A stretch of DNA of 64,000 nucleotides from Pseudoalteromonas rhizosphaerae (GTDB lineage Bacteria > Pseudomonadota > Gammaproteobacteria > Enterobacterales > Alteromonadaceae): the NCBI RefSeq assembly GCF_902498845.1, contig NZ_CABVLM010000004.1, positions 124,001 through 188,000 of the forward strand, written 5' to 3'. Below are positions 53,915 through 64,000 of this stretch, piece after piece. How positions within the stretch are numbered: position 1 is the stretch's first letter; every line of letters begins with the position of its first letter. The position numbers and the translations under genes were made by a program. Below the pieces are notes generated by a model that was not told the DNA's origin, did no database searches, and was given only the letters and a program-made list of their open reading frames with translations.

Positions 53915-55246
53915 TTAGTCAGTTGATTTGTGATAATCCTCTAAGTCTTTGGCTGCATTTGGGTCGTTAAATACTGCCTCATCTAGTTCACCTTCAGATT
54001 TAGCCACTACACATGTCACCATACAATCGCCTGTGACATTGACCGCCGTACGAGTCATATCAAGTAACCTATCAACGCCAATAATGATGGCAATGCCCTC
54101 AACAGGTAAACCAACTTGATTCAGGACCATGGCAAGCATGATCAAGCCTACACCAGGGACACCAGCGGTGCCTACAGATGCTAAAGTGGCGGTTAAAATT
54201 ACCATTAAGTAATCTGAAATCGTTAAATCAACACTGAATACTTGTGCAATAAATACCGTAGCCACACCTTGCATGATTGCTGTACCGTCCATGTTAATAG
54301 TGGCACCGAGTGGAATTGTAAATGACGCAACTGAATTTTTTGCCCCTAATTTTTTAGTGGCTGTTTCAAGTGTAATAGGCATTGTTGCACTTGAGCTTGA
54401 AGTGCTAAATGCGAATAAACAGGCATGTTTCATTTTCTTCAAGAAGATAATCGGGTTTAATCCGGTTAAAAACTTTAACAGTAAGGTGTAATTAATGAAG
54501 GCATGGAAAAATAGCGCAGCCACCACAACACCAAAATATTTAGCTAAGCTGACTATCAAGTTCAACTCGATAGTAGTGAATAGCTTCGCCATTAAGCAGA
54601 ACACCCCATAAGGAGCCACATTCATTAATAAGGTAACTAGCTTTAAGATCACGGTGTTTAAATCTTCAAAAACAACCGCTACTCGTTTACCAGCACTGCC
54701 GCCAAGAGCCATTGCAATACCAAATAGCAATGCGAATACAATTACTTGTAACATATTGCCGCTTGCCATGGCATCAATTGGATTGGTTGGGAACATGCCA
54801 ATGATTACTTGTGCAAGAGTTGGTGCTTCTTTTGCGCTATACGTCGCTTCAGAAGGTAAGTTAATCCCTTCCCCTGGATTAACTAATAATGCCAAGGTAA
54901 TCGCAACCGTAATTGCAATTGCGGTAGTAATAAGATAGAGAACGATTGATTTACCGCCTAAACGGCCTAATTTTTTCGGATCACTTAAGCTACATGTACC
55001 ACAAACAAGTGATACAAATACCAGTGGTACAACTAACATTTTCAAACTGGCGATAAATATTTGTCCACCAATATGAAATAAACCATCTACAAAAAAGCCC
55101 TTAATTGGCAAAGAGAATAATCCAAGTGGGATTAGAAAATCGTCTTCGCCAGCTAATATAGCTTGGAATATGAAGCCTACAGCAACCCCCAGAAACATAC
55201 CTATCATGATACGGGTGGTTAAACTCATTGAACGGATTTTTGACAT
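53915..55246 (-). CDS. dicarboxylate/amino acid:cation symporter (DAACS)
   Basis: A 443-residue sodium- or proton-coupled transporter of the GltP/DctA family with about eight TM helices and two re-entrant loops. Signatures: the serine-rich hairpin AFSTSSSSATMPITLE, NMDGTAIMQGVATVFIAQ (TM7 with NMDGT motif), and GVPGVGLIMLAMVL. Substrates in this family are glutamate, aspartate or C4-dicarboxylates; the exact one is not readable. Monocistronic. Confidence 0.93.
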   Translation of the reverse strand: MSKIRSMSLTTRIMIGMFLGVAVGFIFQAILAGEDDFLIPLGLFSLPIKGFFVDGLFHIGGQIFIASLKMLVVPLVFVSLVCGTCSLSDPKKLGRLGGKSIVLYLITTAIAITVAITLALLVNPGEGINLPSEATYSAKEAPTLAQVIIGMFPTNPIDAMASGNMLQVIVFALLFGIAMALGGSAGKRVAVVFEDLNTVILKLVTLLMNVAPYGVFCLMAKLFTTIELNLIVSLAKYFGVVVAALFFHAFINYTLLLKFLTGLNPIIFLKKMKHACLFAFSTSSSSATMPITLETATKKLGAKNSVASFTIPLGATINMDGTAIMQGVATVFIAQVFSVDLTISDYLMVILTATLASVGTAGVPGVGLIMLAMVLNQVGLPVEGIAIIIGVDRLLDMTRTAVNVTGDCMVTCVVAKSEGELDEAVFNDPNAAKDLEDYHKSTD

Positions 55247-55450
55247 AGTAACAATCTATTTTTTATAAATTTGCCATAGCCTACCAGCATGCAGATTTTT
55301 ATACAGAAAAAATCGCTAAATATGAAAAAAAATATTGTTGAAAAAAACCATAAAAAAGTAATAAAAGTTGTGATTTTAAAGCTTGATATAGGTTAATATT
55401 GGGTAAATTTTATATTTAAATAATTAATTACAAACGCTAGGGAGAGGGCA

Positions 55451-58400
55451 ATGCCTTTAATGCGATGGCTCAGTGTCATACTGTTGAGTTTTTTTATCAC
55501 CGCGTGTGGTGGCGGTGGAACACTTGAAAAGGACGGTGGAGGCCTTGATGGAGAGGGCACTGATTCTCCTTCATATACTCTAAGTATTAATGGTTTGTCA
55601 GAAACCACTGGTGAATCTGCTAACGACGTTTCTTCTGAACAACGTTTAGTGCTCGTGGCTAAGTTATTGAAAGATGGTGCAGCAGCACCTAATATAATTG
55701 TCAATTTTACTACTGATGGCGGATATGGTGTGCTTGACCCTGATTCGGGTACGGTCAAGACTGGAACAGATGGTAGCGCTAAAATATACCTTTCCGTGGG
55801 TAATACAGCTGGAGCCGGTACCGTTAATGCGTCGGTCACAATTAATGGTGAAACGTTTAACACCGCAGAGCCTTTTACATTTACGTCGACAGGTGATCAA
55901 GACAGTACAGCTCAAGACACTTATACAGTTACTCTTCAAGGCTATAGCCAAGATACGGGAGCAATTTCAAATAGTGTAACAAGTCAAGCGCCTTTAGACT
56001 TAAGAGCAACTTTAAAGCAAAATGGCGAAATAGTCGCTGGCAAGCGTATTTTGTTCACGCTGACAGATGGGATTGGCCTATTACAGCCCACAACAGGCTC
56101 AGCATTAACTCAAAATGATGGTATTGCGACAATCGAACTTACTGCAGGTAAAGATGCGGGAGCAGGTAAAGTGACTGCCACTTATAATGTCGGTGGGGAG
56201 TCTTATTCTGGAACTTTTGATTTTCAGACTACGGGTGGCCAGGGTAGTGATACAGGGGTCTCGGGTACTATAACTTTAGAGCTAAATATCTTAGATCAAA
56301 ATGGAGCAGTATTTACAGAGCTAAATCCGGTTAGTAAAGATAATAAAGGTGTTGTTTCTGCTACATTAAGAGATGATGGTGTGCCACTTGCTTCTAAATT
56401 AATTAGTTTTACATCTAAATTCACGGGTAAAATCACCCCAGAGTTAGGTACTGCATTAACTGATCAGAATGGTGTAGCCGTAGTAACACTAAGCAGTGGC
56501 AACTTCAAAGGAGCTGGTCAAGTTGTTGCAAGCTATGAATCTGAAAGTAACGAGATAATAACAAAAACAGCTGGCTTTGTTTCAAATGGTGACGATGCTC
56601 CGGTTGAAAGTGCTCAGGCAGAATTAGATATTAAACTTCTCCAAGGGTGTAATGCTAATTGGGATACAAATCGCAATACTGTCGCATTAAATCCGCTAGA
56701 CCCTTCTAGTGGTTGTACAGTGACCAATACATTTTCATCCGATTCACTTATTGACGTACTCATTAAGGTTGTAGACACCAGTAGTGGTGATGGTATTTCA
56801 GGGATTATTGCTGAGTTATCTACAGATTTAGGTCAATTACTTCCTGATTCCGGAAAAGCCTTAACTGATAACTTTGGATTTGCGCTATTAAAACTACAAC
56901 CAGGAGCAAGTAGTGGAGCCGGTACTTTAACTGCTACAGCAAAAGATACAAACTTAAATAAAGCATTTTCAATTAGTACGGCAGAATTAAAAGTATCAAT
57001 AGATAATGGCTTGCCTAATTTATTAGATAGCTTAGGTAATCCAATTGAGGGTCAATATCAGCCACTAGCTGCAGGTGCAACAACCGTTATAACTGTTGAA
57101 ATTAGAGATACTAATGATAATTTAATCGTAACGCCTTTTGATGTTCAGTTTACATCAAGTTGTGTTGAGAGTGGTAAATCAATTGTTGATGAAAAAGTGA
57201 TCAGTATTGGTGGTGTTGCTACGTCAACATATAGAACAAATGGCTGTAAAAGTGCACAAGGTGATACTGTTATTGCAACAGTATTAACAGGGGGCACGCC
57301 CGAAATAGCGTCAGTTAATATTCCTGTTTCTGAAGCTGATGTGGCGTCGATTGAATTTATTTCAGCGACTCAAAATGTAATTGCGTTAAAGGGTACTGGT
57401 GGTGTTGGTCGTAAAGAAAATAGTGAACTAACATTTAAATTAATCGACAAAATTGGCCAAGATGTTACGAGTAAACGCTTAGATTTCCGTCTTACTTCTA
57501 CTAATGGTGGGATCAGTTTATCGCATCATAGTGTTGACACTGATGCTGCTGGCTTGGCCCGAGTTCAAGTGAATTCAGGTTTTGTGCCGATGGCAGTGCG
57601 AGTGCAAGCATGTTTTATTCCTGATGAGCAAATACCAGCCGATCAAAATGATAATGTAACTTGCTGGCAAGATGTATATACGCAATGCCAAAAAGCAGAG
57701 GCAGACCGTGACCAAGGAGTAAGCTGTCCAACAGGTAACTTGTCGCTGGTGTCATTGGATCAGCAAATTATCACAGTGTCTGATTTACTCTCTATTAGTA
57801 CAGGGCTTCCTGATAATAATAGTTTTACCGCTTCGATTACTAACTATGCTACAGAGACTTTGCAATACGATAATGAAACGTTTGATATAACAGTACTCAT
57901 TGCAGACCATTTTAATAACCCGGTTCCAGATGGTACCTCAGTGTATTTAACAACAGAGGGCGGCGCTATTGGTACTTTAGATGGTGAAGAGGGCAATCCA
58001 CAACTAGAGTGTCTCTCTGTTGATGGTGCATGTACAGTGCAATGGCGTAGCCAGAACCCGAGACCATTTACTGAAAATAAATGGGGAAATAAATTATCTG
58101 ATTACAACCCTAAAAAGTTGCTACGTGTTAAAGCAAAATATTTGGAGGATATAGTTGGCGTTACTAATCCTACATTTGTACAAAGTAATGCCGTCACACT
58201 TACTCAGTTAAATGCAAATGCAAATTTTGCAGGATTGGTTGAAGAAACACGTAACTGCGATTTATATAAGAATAACCCTGCGCCTTGTATTGATGGGATT
58301 TTGAATGCTAACACGAATGAATTAGGTGTACCGCTTGGGGCACGTGCTACAGTGTTAGTTACAGCTAAAGGGCAAGAGTCTTTTATTGATATTAATGGTA

Positions 58401-59320
58401 ATGGCCTATTTGATAGCAATGAATACTATTCAGGCTACGACTTAAATGAAGCGTTCGTAGATCATAATGAGAGCGGTACTTACGACGGTTTATCGGCAAT
58501 TTATGACCCAGTGACAGCTTCATTAACTAAAGATGCACAAAGCTGTACAGATGGCTCAGATACTGATCCATGTAGTGAGTTTGCAACGAATGGAGCCCAT
58601 TTTGAGGAGCCAATAGGTGATATAGACTCTAACGGTATGCATACATTACTAGATGGCAAATATAATGGGTTATTATGCACCGAAGCAGCACAGGCTGCTA
58701 ACATGTGTAATAAAGAGCTTATTGATGTACGCCGTTCATTTGAAGTTATTATGTCCGGCAGTACAGTTTATTACCGTTTTGTAATTGACAAAGAATCATT
58801 ACGTAATAAGTTTGCTGCGGCGTTAGCTGAAATTGAGTTAGATGACGCTGGTAATCCCACTGGAAATCTTTCAATAAATGCTCTGGGAGTAGCCAATAGT
58901 ATTAATCGCTGTGAAAACATCACTAATCAATATAATGTTGGCACTACATCTGAGGTGATCCTTGGTCTTGAGGAGAGTGTTAACGATCAAATGTGTGATA
59001 TCACAGAGCTCAATATTGCAAGCTATGATTCGGGTGTTCAGTTAGCTTCGTTATCTTTTAATTTTTATTACTCTGATATTTATAATAACCCGTTAGCTGC
59101 GGAAACAAATGTTGAGATAAGTACAGAAAACGGAGATTACAGTGGTACAGACGGATTTGTGATTGGCAATTCTTCAGCAACAAATGCTGCATTAATTGGC
59201 CTTTCTATAAGTCGTGAAGCGGAGCCGAATAAAAAATCTATTGGATTTTTAAAGCTTTCATTCACTTCGCCTAAAGAGAACAATACCACTGCACAATTAC
59301 AAATTAGTGATGATGGTTAG
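55451..59320 (+). CDS. large Ig-like (Big) repeat surface lipoprotein
   Basis: A 1289-residue lipoprotein, lipobox ITAC with Cys19 followed by GGGG. About residues 38-145, 150-265, 270-385 and 390-505 are four Big_1/invasin-like Ig repeats sharing a late alternating block (e.g. GTVKTGTDGSAKIYLSVG, GSALTQNDGIATIELTAG, GTALTDQNGVAVVTLSSG), and further Ig-like stretches follow. Around 978-1010 are two candidate calcium loops, DINGNGLFDSNE and DHNESGTYDG. Acidic overall, as usual for marine surface proteins. Likely an outer-membrane-anchored adhesin or structural protein. SD GGAGAGG precedes the ATG. No partner gene adjacent. Confidence 0.82.
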   Translation: MPLMRWLSVILLSFFITACGGGGTLEKDGGGLDGEGTDSPSYTLSINGLSETTGESANDVSSEQRLVLVAKLLKDGAAAPNIIVNFTTDGGYGVLDPDSGTVKTGTDGSAKIYLSVGNTAGAGTVNASVTINGETFNTAEPFTFTSTGDQDSTAQDTYTVTLQGYSQDTGAISNSVTSQAPLDLRATLKQNGEIVAGKRILFTLTDGIGLLQPTTGSALTQNDGIATIELTAGKDAGAGKVTATYNVGGESYSGTFDFQTTGGQGSDTGVSGTITLELNILDQNGAVFTELNPVSKDNKGVVSATLRDDGVPLASKLISFTSKFTGKITPELGTALTDQNGVAVVTLSSGNFKGAGQVVASYESESNEIITKTAGFVSNGDDAPVESAQAELDIKLLQGCNANWDTNRNTVALNPLDPSSGCTVTNTFSSDSLIDVLIKVVDTSSGDGISGIIAELSTDLGQLLPDSGKALTDNFGFALLKLQPGASSGAGTLTATAKDTNLNKAFSISTAELKVSIDNGLPNLLDSLGNPIEGQYQPLAAGATTVITVEIRDTNDNLIVTPFDVQFTSSCVESGKSIVDEKVISIGGVATSTYRTNGCKSAQGDTVIATVLTGGTPEIASVNIPVSEADVASIEFISATQNVIALKGTGGVGRKENSELTFKLIDKIGQDVTSKRLDFRLTSTNGGISLSHHSVDTDAAGLARVQVNSGFVPMAVRVQACFIPDEQIPADQNDNVTCWQDVYTQCQKAEADRDQGVSCPTGNLSLVSLDQQIITVSDLLSISTGLPDNNSFTASITNYATETLQYDNETFDITVLIADHFNNPVPDGTSVYLTTEGGAIGTLDGEEGNPQLECLSVDGACTVQWRSQNPRPFTENKWGNKLSDYNPKKLLRVKAKYLEDIVGVTNPTFVQSNAVTLTQLNANANFAGLVEETRNCDLYKNNPAPCIDGILNANTNELGVPLGARATVLVTAKGQESFIDINGNGLFDSNEYYSGYDLNEAFVDHNESGTYDGLSAIYDPVTASLTKDAQSCTDGSDTDPCSEFATNGAHFEEPIGDIDSNGMHTLLDGKYNGLLCTEAAQAANMCNKELIDVRRSFEVIMSGSTVYYRFVIDKESLRNKFAAALAEIELDDAGNPTGNLSINALGVANSINRCENITNQYNVGTTSEVILGLEESVNDQMCDITELNIASYDSGVQLASLSFNFYYSDIYNNPLAAETNVEISTENGDYSGTDGFVIGNSSATNAALIGLSISREAEPNKKSIGFLKLSFTSPKENNTTAQLQISDDG

Positions 59321-59345
59321 CTAGTTTTAAACATTTAAATAAAAT

Positions 59346-59376
59346 AAATGCCAACCATAAGGTTGGCATTTTTGTT
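59346..59376 (+). terminator. terminator after the Ig-like lipoprotein gene
   Basis: AAATGCCAACC and GGTTGGCATTT with ATAA loop, then TTGTT. Confidence 0.88.
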
Positions 59377-59578
59377 GCTATTCTATATATTCCACTGCAA
59401 ATACCTTAAAACACCGTTTTGTCTAAATTAACGACAATAATTGTTTAATTATTCATTAAAAGCGGAAAAGTTTGTATTAAAAGCTTGTAACAATTGGTGT
59501 TTGTAGATATACCTATAAATATTCGCGCCCGTAAATGGGCAAAACACATTTAAAATACTTGGTTAGAAATAGGCAACT

Positions 59579-62299
59579 ATGGGCAAATCGCTAGTAATTG
59601 TAGAGTCTCCTGCTAAGGCTAAAACAATTAATAAATATTTAGGAAACGATTTTATCGTTAAGTCCTCTATTGGGCATGTACGAGATCTTCCTACCTCCGG
59701 TTCAGGCAAAACCAAAACGGCTGCTGTAAAAACACCTGCAGAAGTACGTAAAATGGCACCAGAAGAAAAGGCCGCGTACAAAAAACAGCGTGATTATACA
59801 AATTTAGTAGCTCGAATGGGGATTGATCCAGATAAAGGCTGGGAGCCACATTACGAAGTATTACCAGGTAAAGAAAAAGTTGTTCAAGAATTACAAAAGC
59901 TCGCTGAAAACGCTGACCAAATCTATCTCGCAACGGATTTGGATAGGGAAGGAGAAGCGATTGCTTGGCACCTGCAAGAAATTATCGGTGGAGAGCCAGA
60001 AAAATATAAGCGTGTCGTATTCAATGAGATAACTAAAAATGCCATTCAGGCCGCCTTTGAGGCTCCTGGTGAGCTAAATACCGACATGGTCTATGCCCAG
60101 CAGACTCGTCGCTTTTTAGATCGTGTTGTAGGCTTTATGGTATCGCCATTATTGTGGCAAAAAGTTGCCCGTGGTTTATCCGCTGGACGAGTACAGTCTG
60201 TCGCAGTACGTTTGTTAGTTGAGCGCGAGCGTGAAATTAAAGCGTTTATTCCTGAAGAGTTCTGGGATATTCATGCCGATGTGAAAAATACCGAGTCGGC
60301 ACTTCGTTTAGAGGTGTTCAAACAAGGTGATAAAGCCTTTAAGCCAGTCAATGAAGCGCAAGCTATGGCAGCTACTGCATCTTTAGAGCAAGCTGAATAT
60401 AAAGTTGTTAGTGTTGAGGAAAAGCCAAGTAAAAGTCGTCCTAGTGCGCCACTAATTACTTCAACAATGCAACAAGCTGCGAGTACGCGTTTAGGCTATG
60501 GCGTTAAAAAGACCATGATGTTAGCGCAACGTTTGTATGAAGCAGGTTATATCACCTATATGCGAACTGACTCAACCAACTTGTCGAAAGATGCAGTTGC
60601 AATGTGTCGCGAGTATGTTTCGCAGCAGTTTGGTGATAAGTATTTACCAAAAGAAGCTATTAGTTATAGTTCAAAAGGCAATGCACAAGAGGCGCATGAG
60701 GCGATCCGTCCTTCAAGTGTTACTGTGTTATCTGGTCACCTAGAAGGCGTAGACCCGGATGCTAAAAAGCTTTATGAGTTAATTTGGCGTCAATTTGTTG
60801 CGTGTCAAATGGTCCCTGCTGAATATGACTTAACAACATTAACTGTTACTGCCGCCGATTTCCAATTAAGAGCCAAAGGACGGGTGTTACGTTTTGATGG
60901 TTGGACTAAAGTACAACCAGCAGTTCGAAAAAAGAACGAAGAAGATCAATCACTACCAGCTATTAAAGAAGGCGAGATATTAAGCCTTGTTGAACTTGAT
61001 CCAAAACAGCATTTTACTAAGCCGCCAGCACGCTTTAGTGAAGCGAGTTTAGTAAAAGAACTTGAAAAGCGTGGTATTGGTCGTCCATCTACCTATGCAT
61101 CGATTATTTCAACGATACAAGATCGTGGATATGTCCGTGTTGAAAGCCGTCGTTTCTTTGCAGAAAAAATGGGTGAAATTGTCACCGATCGTTTAGTTGA
61201 GAACTTTACTGATCTGATGAACTTTGACTTTACTGCAAAAATGGAAGGCCGGTTAGATGACATCGCTGAAGGTGAGCGTGTCTGGACACAGGTACTTGAC
61301 AAGTTTTACGCTGATTTTTCTACACAACTGACTTTAGCCAGTGGTGAAGAAGATGAAGGTGGGATGCGTAAAAATGAAATGGTCGAAACTGATATTGACT
61401 GTCCAACATGCGGCAGAAAAATGGGTATTCGAACAGCCTCTACTGGCGTTTTCTTAGGCTGTACAGGTTATAATTTACCGCCAAAAGAACGTTGTACTAC
61501 CACTATGAACTTAGTGTCAGGTGATGAAGCGGTTGCCGCTGACGTTGAAGATGTCGAAACCGAAACATTGATGCAAATGAAGCGTTGCCCAATTTGTGAA
61601 ACGGCAATGGATTCATACCTGATAGATGAAACTCGTAAATTACATGTTTGTGGTAATAACCCTGCTTGTAAGGGCTATGTCGTTGAGCAGGGCACGTTTA
61701 AAATTAAAGGCTATGATGGCCCTATCATTGAATGTGATAAATGCTCATCAGATATGCAGCTTAAATCAGGGCGCTTTGGTAAATACTTTGGCTGTAGTAA
61801 TGATGAGTGTAAAAACACCCGTAAATTACTGCGTAACGGCGAAGCAGCGCCACCAAAAGAAGACCCTGTTCAGTTACCAGAATTAGAGTGTGAAAAATCG
61901 GATGCATACTTTGTGCTACGTGACGGCGCTGCAGGTATTTTCTTAGCAGCGAATACCTTCCCTAAATCACGTGAAACTCGTGCCCCTAAAGTGGAAGAGT
62001 TACAGCGTTTTAGAGATCGTATTTCACCTAAGTTTTATTATCTAGCTGATGCACCAGTAAAAGATCCTGATGGTAACTTAGCAATTGTTCGTTATAGCCG
62101 TAAGAATAAAGAACAATATGTAATGACTGAGGTTGACGGTAAAGCAACAGGCTGGACTGCACATTTCAATGCAGGAAAGTGGGTTGAAGAGGCAAAGAAG
62201 AAAGCCGCACCTAAGAAAAAACCAGCCGCTAAAAAGGCACTAGTCAAGAAAGCCGCACCTAAAAAAGCCGCTGCAAAAACAAAAAAGGACGCTGAGTAG
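59579..62299 (+). CDS. topA: DNA topoisomerase I
   Basis: A 906-residue type IA topoisomerase relaxing negative supercoils. The TOPRIM start is [20 protein letters not shown] with [15 protein letters not shown]. The catalytic Tyr327 is in [13 protein letters not shown]. Domain II/III blocks such as [11 protein letters not shown] follow. Three C-terminal C4 zinc ribbons: CPTCGRKMG...[10 protein letters not shown]...C and CDKCSSDMQ...C, then further ssDNA-binding modules and a lysine/alanine-rich tail ([14 protein letters not shown]). Slightly longer than E. coli (865), mostly from that tail. Own promoter region upstream. Confidence 0.97.
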   Translation: MGKSLVIVESPAKAKTINKYLGNDFIVKSSIGHVRDLPTSGSGKTKTAAVKTPAEVRKMAPEEKAAYKKQRDYTNLVARMGIDPDKGWEPHYEVLPGKEKVVQELQKLAENADQIYLATDLDREGEAIAWHLQEIIGGEPEKYKRVVFNEITKNAIQAAFEAPGELNTDMVYAQQTRRFLDRVVGFMVSPLLWQKVARGLSAGRVQSVAVRLLVEREREIKAFIPEEFWDIHADVKNTESALRLEVFKQGDKAFKPVNEAQAMAATASLEQAEYKVVSVEEKPSKSRPSAPLITSTMQQAASTRLGYGVKKTMMLAQRLYEAGYITYMRTDSTNLSKDAVAMCREYVSQQFGDKYLPKEAISYSSKGNAQEAHEAIRPSSVTVLSGHLEGVDPDAKKLYELIWRQFVACQMVPAEYDLTTLTVTAADFQLRAKGRVLRFDGWTKVQPAVRKKNEEDQSLPAIKEGEILSLVELDPKQHFTKPPARFSEASLVKELEKRGIGRPSTYASIISTIQDRGYVRVESRRFFAEKMGEIVTDRLVENFTDLMNFDFTAKMEGRLDDIAEGERVWTQVLDKFYADFSTQLTLASGEEDEGGMRKNEMVETDIDCPTCGRKMGIRTASTGVFLGCTGYNLPPKERCTTTMNLVSGDEAVAADVEDVETETLMQMKRCPICETAMDSYLIDETRKLHVCGNNPACKGYVVEQGTFKIKGYDGPIIECDKCSSDMQLKSGRFGKYFGCSNDECKNTRKLLRNGEAAPPKEDPVQLPELECEKSDAYFVLRDGAAGIFLAANTFPKSRETRAPKVEELQRFRDRISPKFYYLADAPVKDPDGNLAIVRYSRKNKEQYVMTEVDGKATGWTAHFNAGKWVEEAKKKAAPKKKPAAKKALVKKAAPKKAAAKTKKDAE

Positions 62300-62317
62300 A
62301 ATACTAAGCTCTGAAAA

Positions 62318-62361
62318 CAAAAAAACCGGAATGCACACCCTTGTGTCAATTCCGGTTTTTT
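62318..62361. terminator. bidirectional terminator after topA
   Basis: AAAAAAACCGGAAT (62318-62331) and ATTCCGGTTTTTTT (62348-62361), with an inner ACAC/GTGT pairing in the loop. Serves topA and the convergent small gene. Confidence 0.92.
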
Positions 62362-62398
62362 TATATCAAAAATTATGCCTTTAGAGGCATTTTTGACG

Positions 62399-62641
62399 TT
62401 AGATTTTTACGTCAGTGACTTTTTTATAGCCTTCTGATTCAAGTTCATCATTTACGCACTTTAGTACGTATGGTTTAAGCTCTTCATTGCTGATGTCGTC
62501 GTCTTTAGCCCAGTTTAAACACATCTCAGTGTATTCTTTAATTGTTTCGGCGGAAGCTTCAACAGCATCGTCAGCAACAGCAAAAGTTGCATAAACTGCA
62601 AATAATGGCGCTACGATAAGCGCTAGCAATGCTTTTTTCAT
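62399..62641 (-). CDS. small exported hypothetical protein
   Basis: An 80-residue protein starting at ATG 62641 (AGGAA 8 bases upstream), with a signal peptide cut near TFAVAD (residue 22). The mature 58 residues are acidic and helical with two Cys (EMCLNWAKDDD and YVLKCVNDE) that could form a disulphide. No family I can name; it looks like other short periplasmic proteins of Alteromonadales. Convergent with topA through a bidirectional terminator. Confidence 0.72.
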   Translation of the reverse strand: MKKALLALIVAPLFAVYATFAVADDAVEASAETIKEYTEMCLNWAKDDDISNEELKPYVLKCVNDELESEGYKKVTDVKI

Positions 62642-62868
62642 TCGTGTATTCCTAAAAAATGTAGTGACTGCTGTTTTATATTCAAAAACAACAGTGATCC
62701 AATCAAGCAACATGCTGTTGGTAAGTGATTCTTAAACGAAATGACAATAAAAGATAACGAAATATTTTTATCGTAAAGACAAATATAATGTAATAAGAGA
62801 CGGTAAAATAATGAGAAACTTATGTTAATCAATGCTATCTTACGCCAGCTATCAATTTAGGAATAATT

Positions 62869-63417
62869 ATGTCTCAAAGCCAACTACCTGACACCACACC
62901 TCGTGTTGCATCTAAACTAGAACAGTTTGTTGAAAGCTTTATTTTTCGAGCCCGCTGGCTACTAGCTCCCTTTTTTATAGGCTTACTCGTTGCAATTGTA
63001 CTGTTACTTTTGAAGTTTTTTAAATACCTGTATCAAATGGCGATAAATACATTTAGCGCTACTAATGAGCAACTACTGGTGGGTATTTTGACCTTGGTTG
63101 ATACCGCATTACTGGCAGGATTATTATTAATAATTATTTTTAGTGGCTATGAAAATTTTGTTTCTAAATTAAATATTGGTAATCATGAAGATCGCCCTGC
63201 ATGGATGGGTAAAGTAGGTTTTTCTGGTCTTAAAATGAAATTGATCAGCGCAATTGTTGCCATTTCTGCAGTCGAACTGTTAAAGGTGTTTATAAGCTCT
63301 ACTAGTCACTCAAGTGATGAATTGATGTGGAAAGTAATAATTCATGCTACTTTTGTGATATCAGGTGTGCTATTTGCTCTCACTGATTTTATAAATAGCA
63401 AAACTCACAATCATTAA
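62869..63417 (+). CDS. YqhA/UPF0114 family membrane protein
   Basis: A 182-residue inner-membrane protein with about four TM helices (residues 30-52, 74-96, 125-145, 155-175). The opening VESFIFRARWLLAPFFIGLL and the centre LLLIIIFSGYENFVSKL are diagnostic of the TIGR00645/YqhA family. Function unknown. It stands alone between the small exported protein gene and the ABC permease gene. Confidence 0.93.
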   Translation: MSQSQLPDTTPRVASKLEQFVESFIFRARWLLAPFFIGLLVAIVLLLLKFFKYLYQMAINTFSATNEQLLVGILTLVDTALLAGLLLIIIFSGYENFVSKLNIGNHEDRPAWMGKVGFSGLKMKLISAIVAISAVELLKVFISSTSHSSDELMWKVIIHATFVISGVLFALTDFINSKTHNH

Positions 63418-63418
63418 A

Positions 63419-63450
63419 TAGCAGATAACGCAACGCTATCTGCCTATATG
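63419..63450. terminator. weak terminator-like hairpin after yqhA-like gene
   Basis: GCAGATA (63421-63427) and TATCTGC (63437-63443) with a 9-base loop, followed by TATATGTTTTGTT. Confidence 0.45.
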
Positions 63451-63455
63451 TTTTG

Positions 63456-64000
63456 TTATTTAAAGATACTCAACCACATAGCCTTTAAACTCGGTTCTTT
63501 TGCGTACATATTCATACCCATTTTAAAAATACGAGCGGCAAATATACGTAAGTAATAAAAACAGCCAATACTGAGAAGCAGGGATAAGAGTGCTTGCCAA
63601 ATTGGTATTTCAACTAATGACATGCGCACCGGCATAACCGCAAATGCCGTGATCGGCAAGTAACTAAGCACGATTGTTAAAACACTGTTTGGTGCATCGA
63701 TAACAAAAAATGCAATCACAATAGGTGCCAATGGCAGCATCATTAAGGCACTTTTACTACTGTGATTAGGATCATCAATACCCGCTGCGATCGCAGCCAT
63801 AAATGCAGCGCAGATGCCAAGACCTACAATCGCATAGGCTAACAACCAAGGCAGTAATGACCAATTAATAAAGTCTAAATTGAGGGCTTGTTGTTTAATG
63901 ATAACAGTAAAAAATAGCATCGATAAAATAATCGATAGCAAGGTGCCAATCATGGTTTTTACTGCAAGTAATATTTGCCCAAGTAGCTTACCATCTATCC
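63456..64000 (-). CDS. ABC-2 type transporter permease, C-terminal part (runs off window)
   Basis: About 181 residues of a minus-strand gene whose 5' part lies beyond the window; the frame stays open to base 64000 (IDGKLLGQILLAVKTM before the first internal Met). Five hydrophobic segments and the DGKLLGQ block resemble ABC-2 permeases of the NatB group (sodium or drug efflux). The C-terminal KMGMNMYAKEPSLKAMWLSIFK is complete. The ATPase partner would be expected just outside, upstream. Confidence 0.82.
   Translation of the reverse strand, partial: IDGKLLGQILLAVKTMIGTLLSIILSMLFFTVIIKQQALNLDFINWSLLPWLLAYAIVGLGICAAFMAAIAAGIDDPNHSSKSALMMLPLAPIVIAFFVIDAPNSVLTIVLSYLPITAFAVMPVRMSLVEIPIWQALLSLLLSIGCFYYLRIFAARIFKMGMNMYAKEPSLKAMWLSIFK

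Noticed and set aside
55393..55863. Pro/Ser-rich minus-strand frame of 156 codons at the start of the Ig-like lipoprotein gene
   Set aside because: Complement of Gly/Thr-rich coding sequence; no ribosome site.
59527..59540. GCCC-GTAAAT-GGGC mini hairpin upstream of topA
   Set aside because: Only 4 bp; too short to support a regulatory call.
62190..62299. Lysine/alanine-rich repeats at the topA 3' end, which also open a long frame on the other strand
   Set aside because: Low-complexity basic tail of topoisomerase I, common in the family; the opposite frame is a shadow.

Overview
The window looks like a chromosomal segment of a marine gammaproteobacterium of the Alteromonadales, most like Pseudoalteromonas. 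This rests on gene content and synteny: cytochrome b561/YceI, DUF2999, AceK, the LpoB/YcfL/COG3014 lipoprotein operon, yfbV-ackA-pta, DUF3718 and a VolA/Pla-1 lysophospholipase, on AT-rich intergenic DNA, and on an interspersed palindromic repeat of a kind I recall from this group. It is mainly core genome. I see no prophage, CRISPR array, rRNA, tRNA, transposase gene or recognisable defence island.

Layout. 1-3.4 kb: cytochrome b561/YceI pair, a periplasmic solute-binding-like protein, a 55-residue small gene with its own terminator, and a leader-like region with a long-range stem and short direct repeats before a small alpha/beta hydrolase. 3.4-11.7 kb: a collinear group of an acetoacetate-decarboxylase-fold protein, a large FAD oxidoreductase, a TonB-dependent receptor and a hybrid histidine kinase, the best candidate here for an undescribed uptake/processing system. 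12.7-17.4 kb: isocitrate dehydrogenase, a LysR regulator and the Icd kinase/phosphatase AceK, i.e. control of the TCA/glyoxylate branch point. 17.5-23 kb: small secreted proteins, a quinone oxidoreductase, a PilZ protein, a short signal peptidase I, an orphan response regulator and a truncated GNAT remnant.

23-33 kb: metG, mrp (apbC), dcd, an EAL phosphodiesterase, a CLCA_X/LPD1-like HExxH protein coupled to a DTW tRNA-modifying enzyme, a lone Hpt protein and alaA. 33-36 kb: glycine-zipper protein and the LpoB lipoprotein operon. 36-40 kb: DMT transporter, then a tightly overlapping operon (ACT protein, degenerate EIIA-Glc-like protein, YffB/Spx-like protein, dapE, M15 peptidase). 40-46.7 kb: pta-ackA, yfbV, and xthA/CbiM-like/rlmA. 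47-50 kb: DUF3718 protein, scpB-rluB, a palindromic MITE-like element and a yciK-type SDR. 50-59.3 kb: VolA-type phospholipase, sohB, a dicarboxylate symporter and a 1289-residue Ig-like surface lipoprotein. 59.5-64 kb: topA, a small exported protein, a YqhA-family protein and the end of an ABC permease gene that runs off the window.

Working links: AceK phosphorylates Icd, and the target serine is present here. Pta-AckA is the acetate node next to that branch point. LpoB and its neighbours serve cell-wall synthesis, as DapE serves its precursor supply. Several signalling proteins (two 7TMR-DISM-type sensors, a lone Hpt, an orphan receiver, PilZ, EAL) suggest rich phosphorelay and c-di-GMP signalling.
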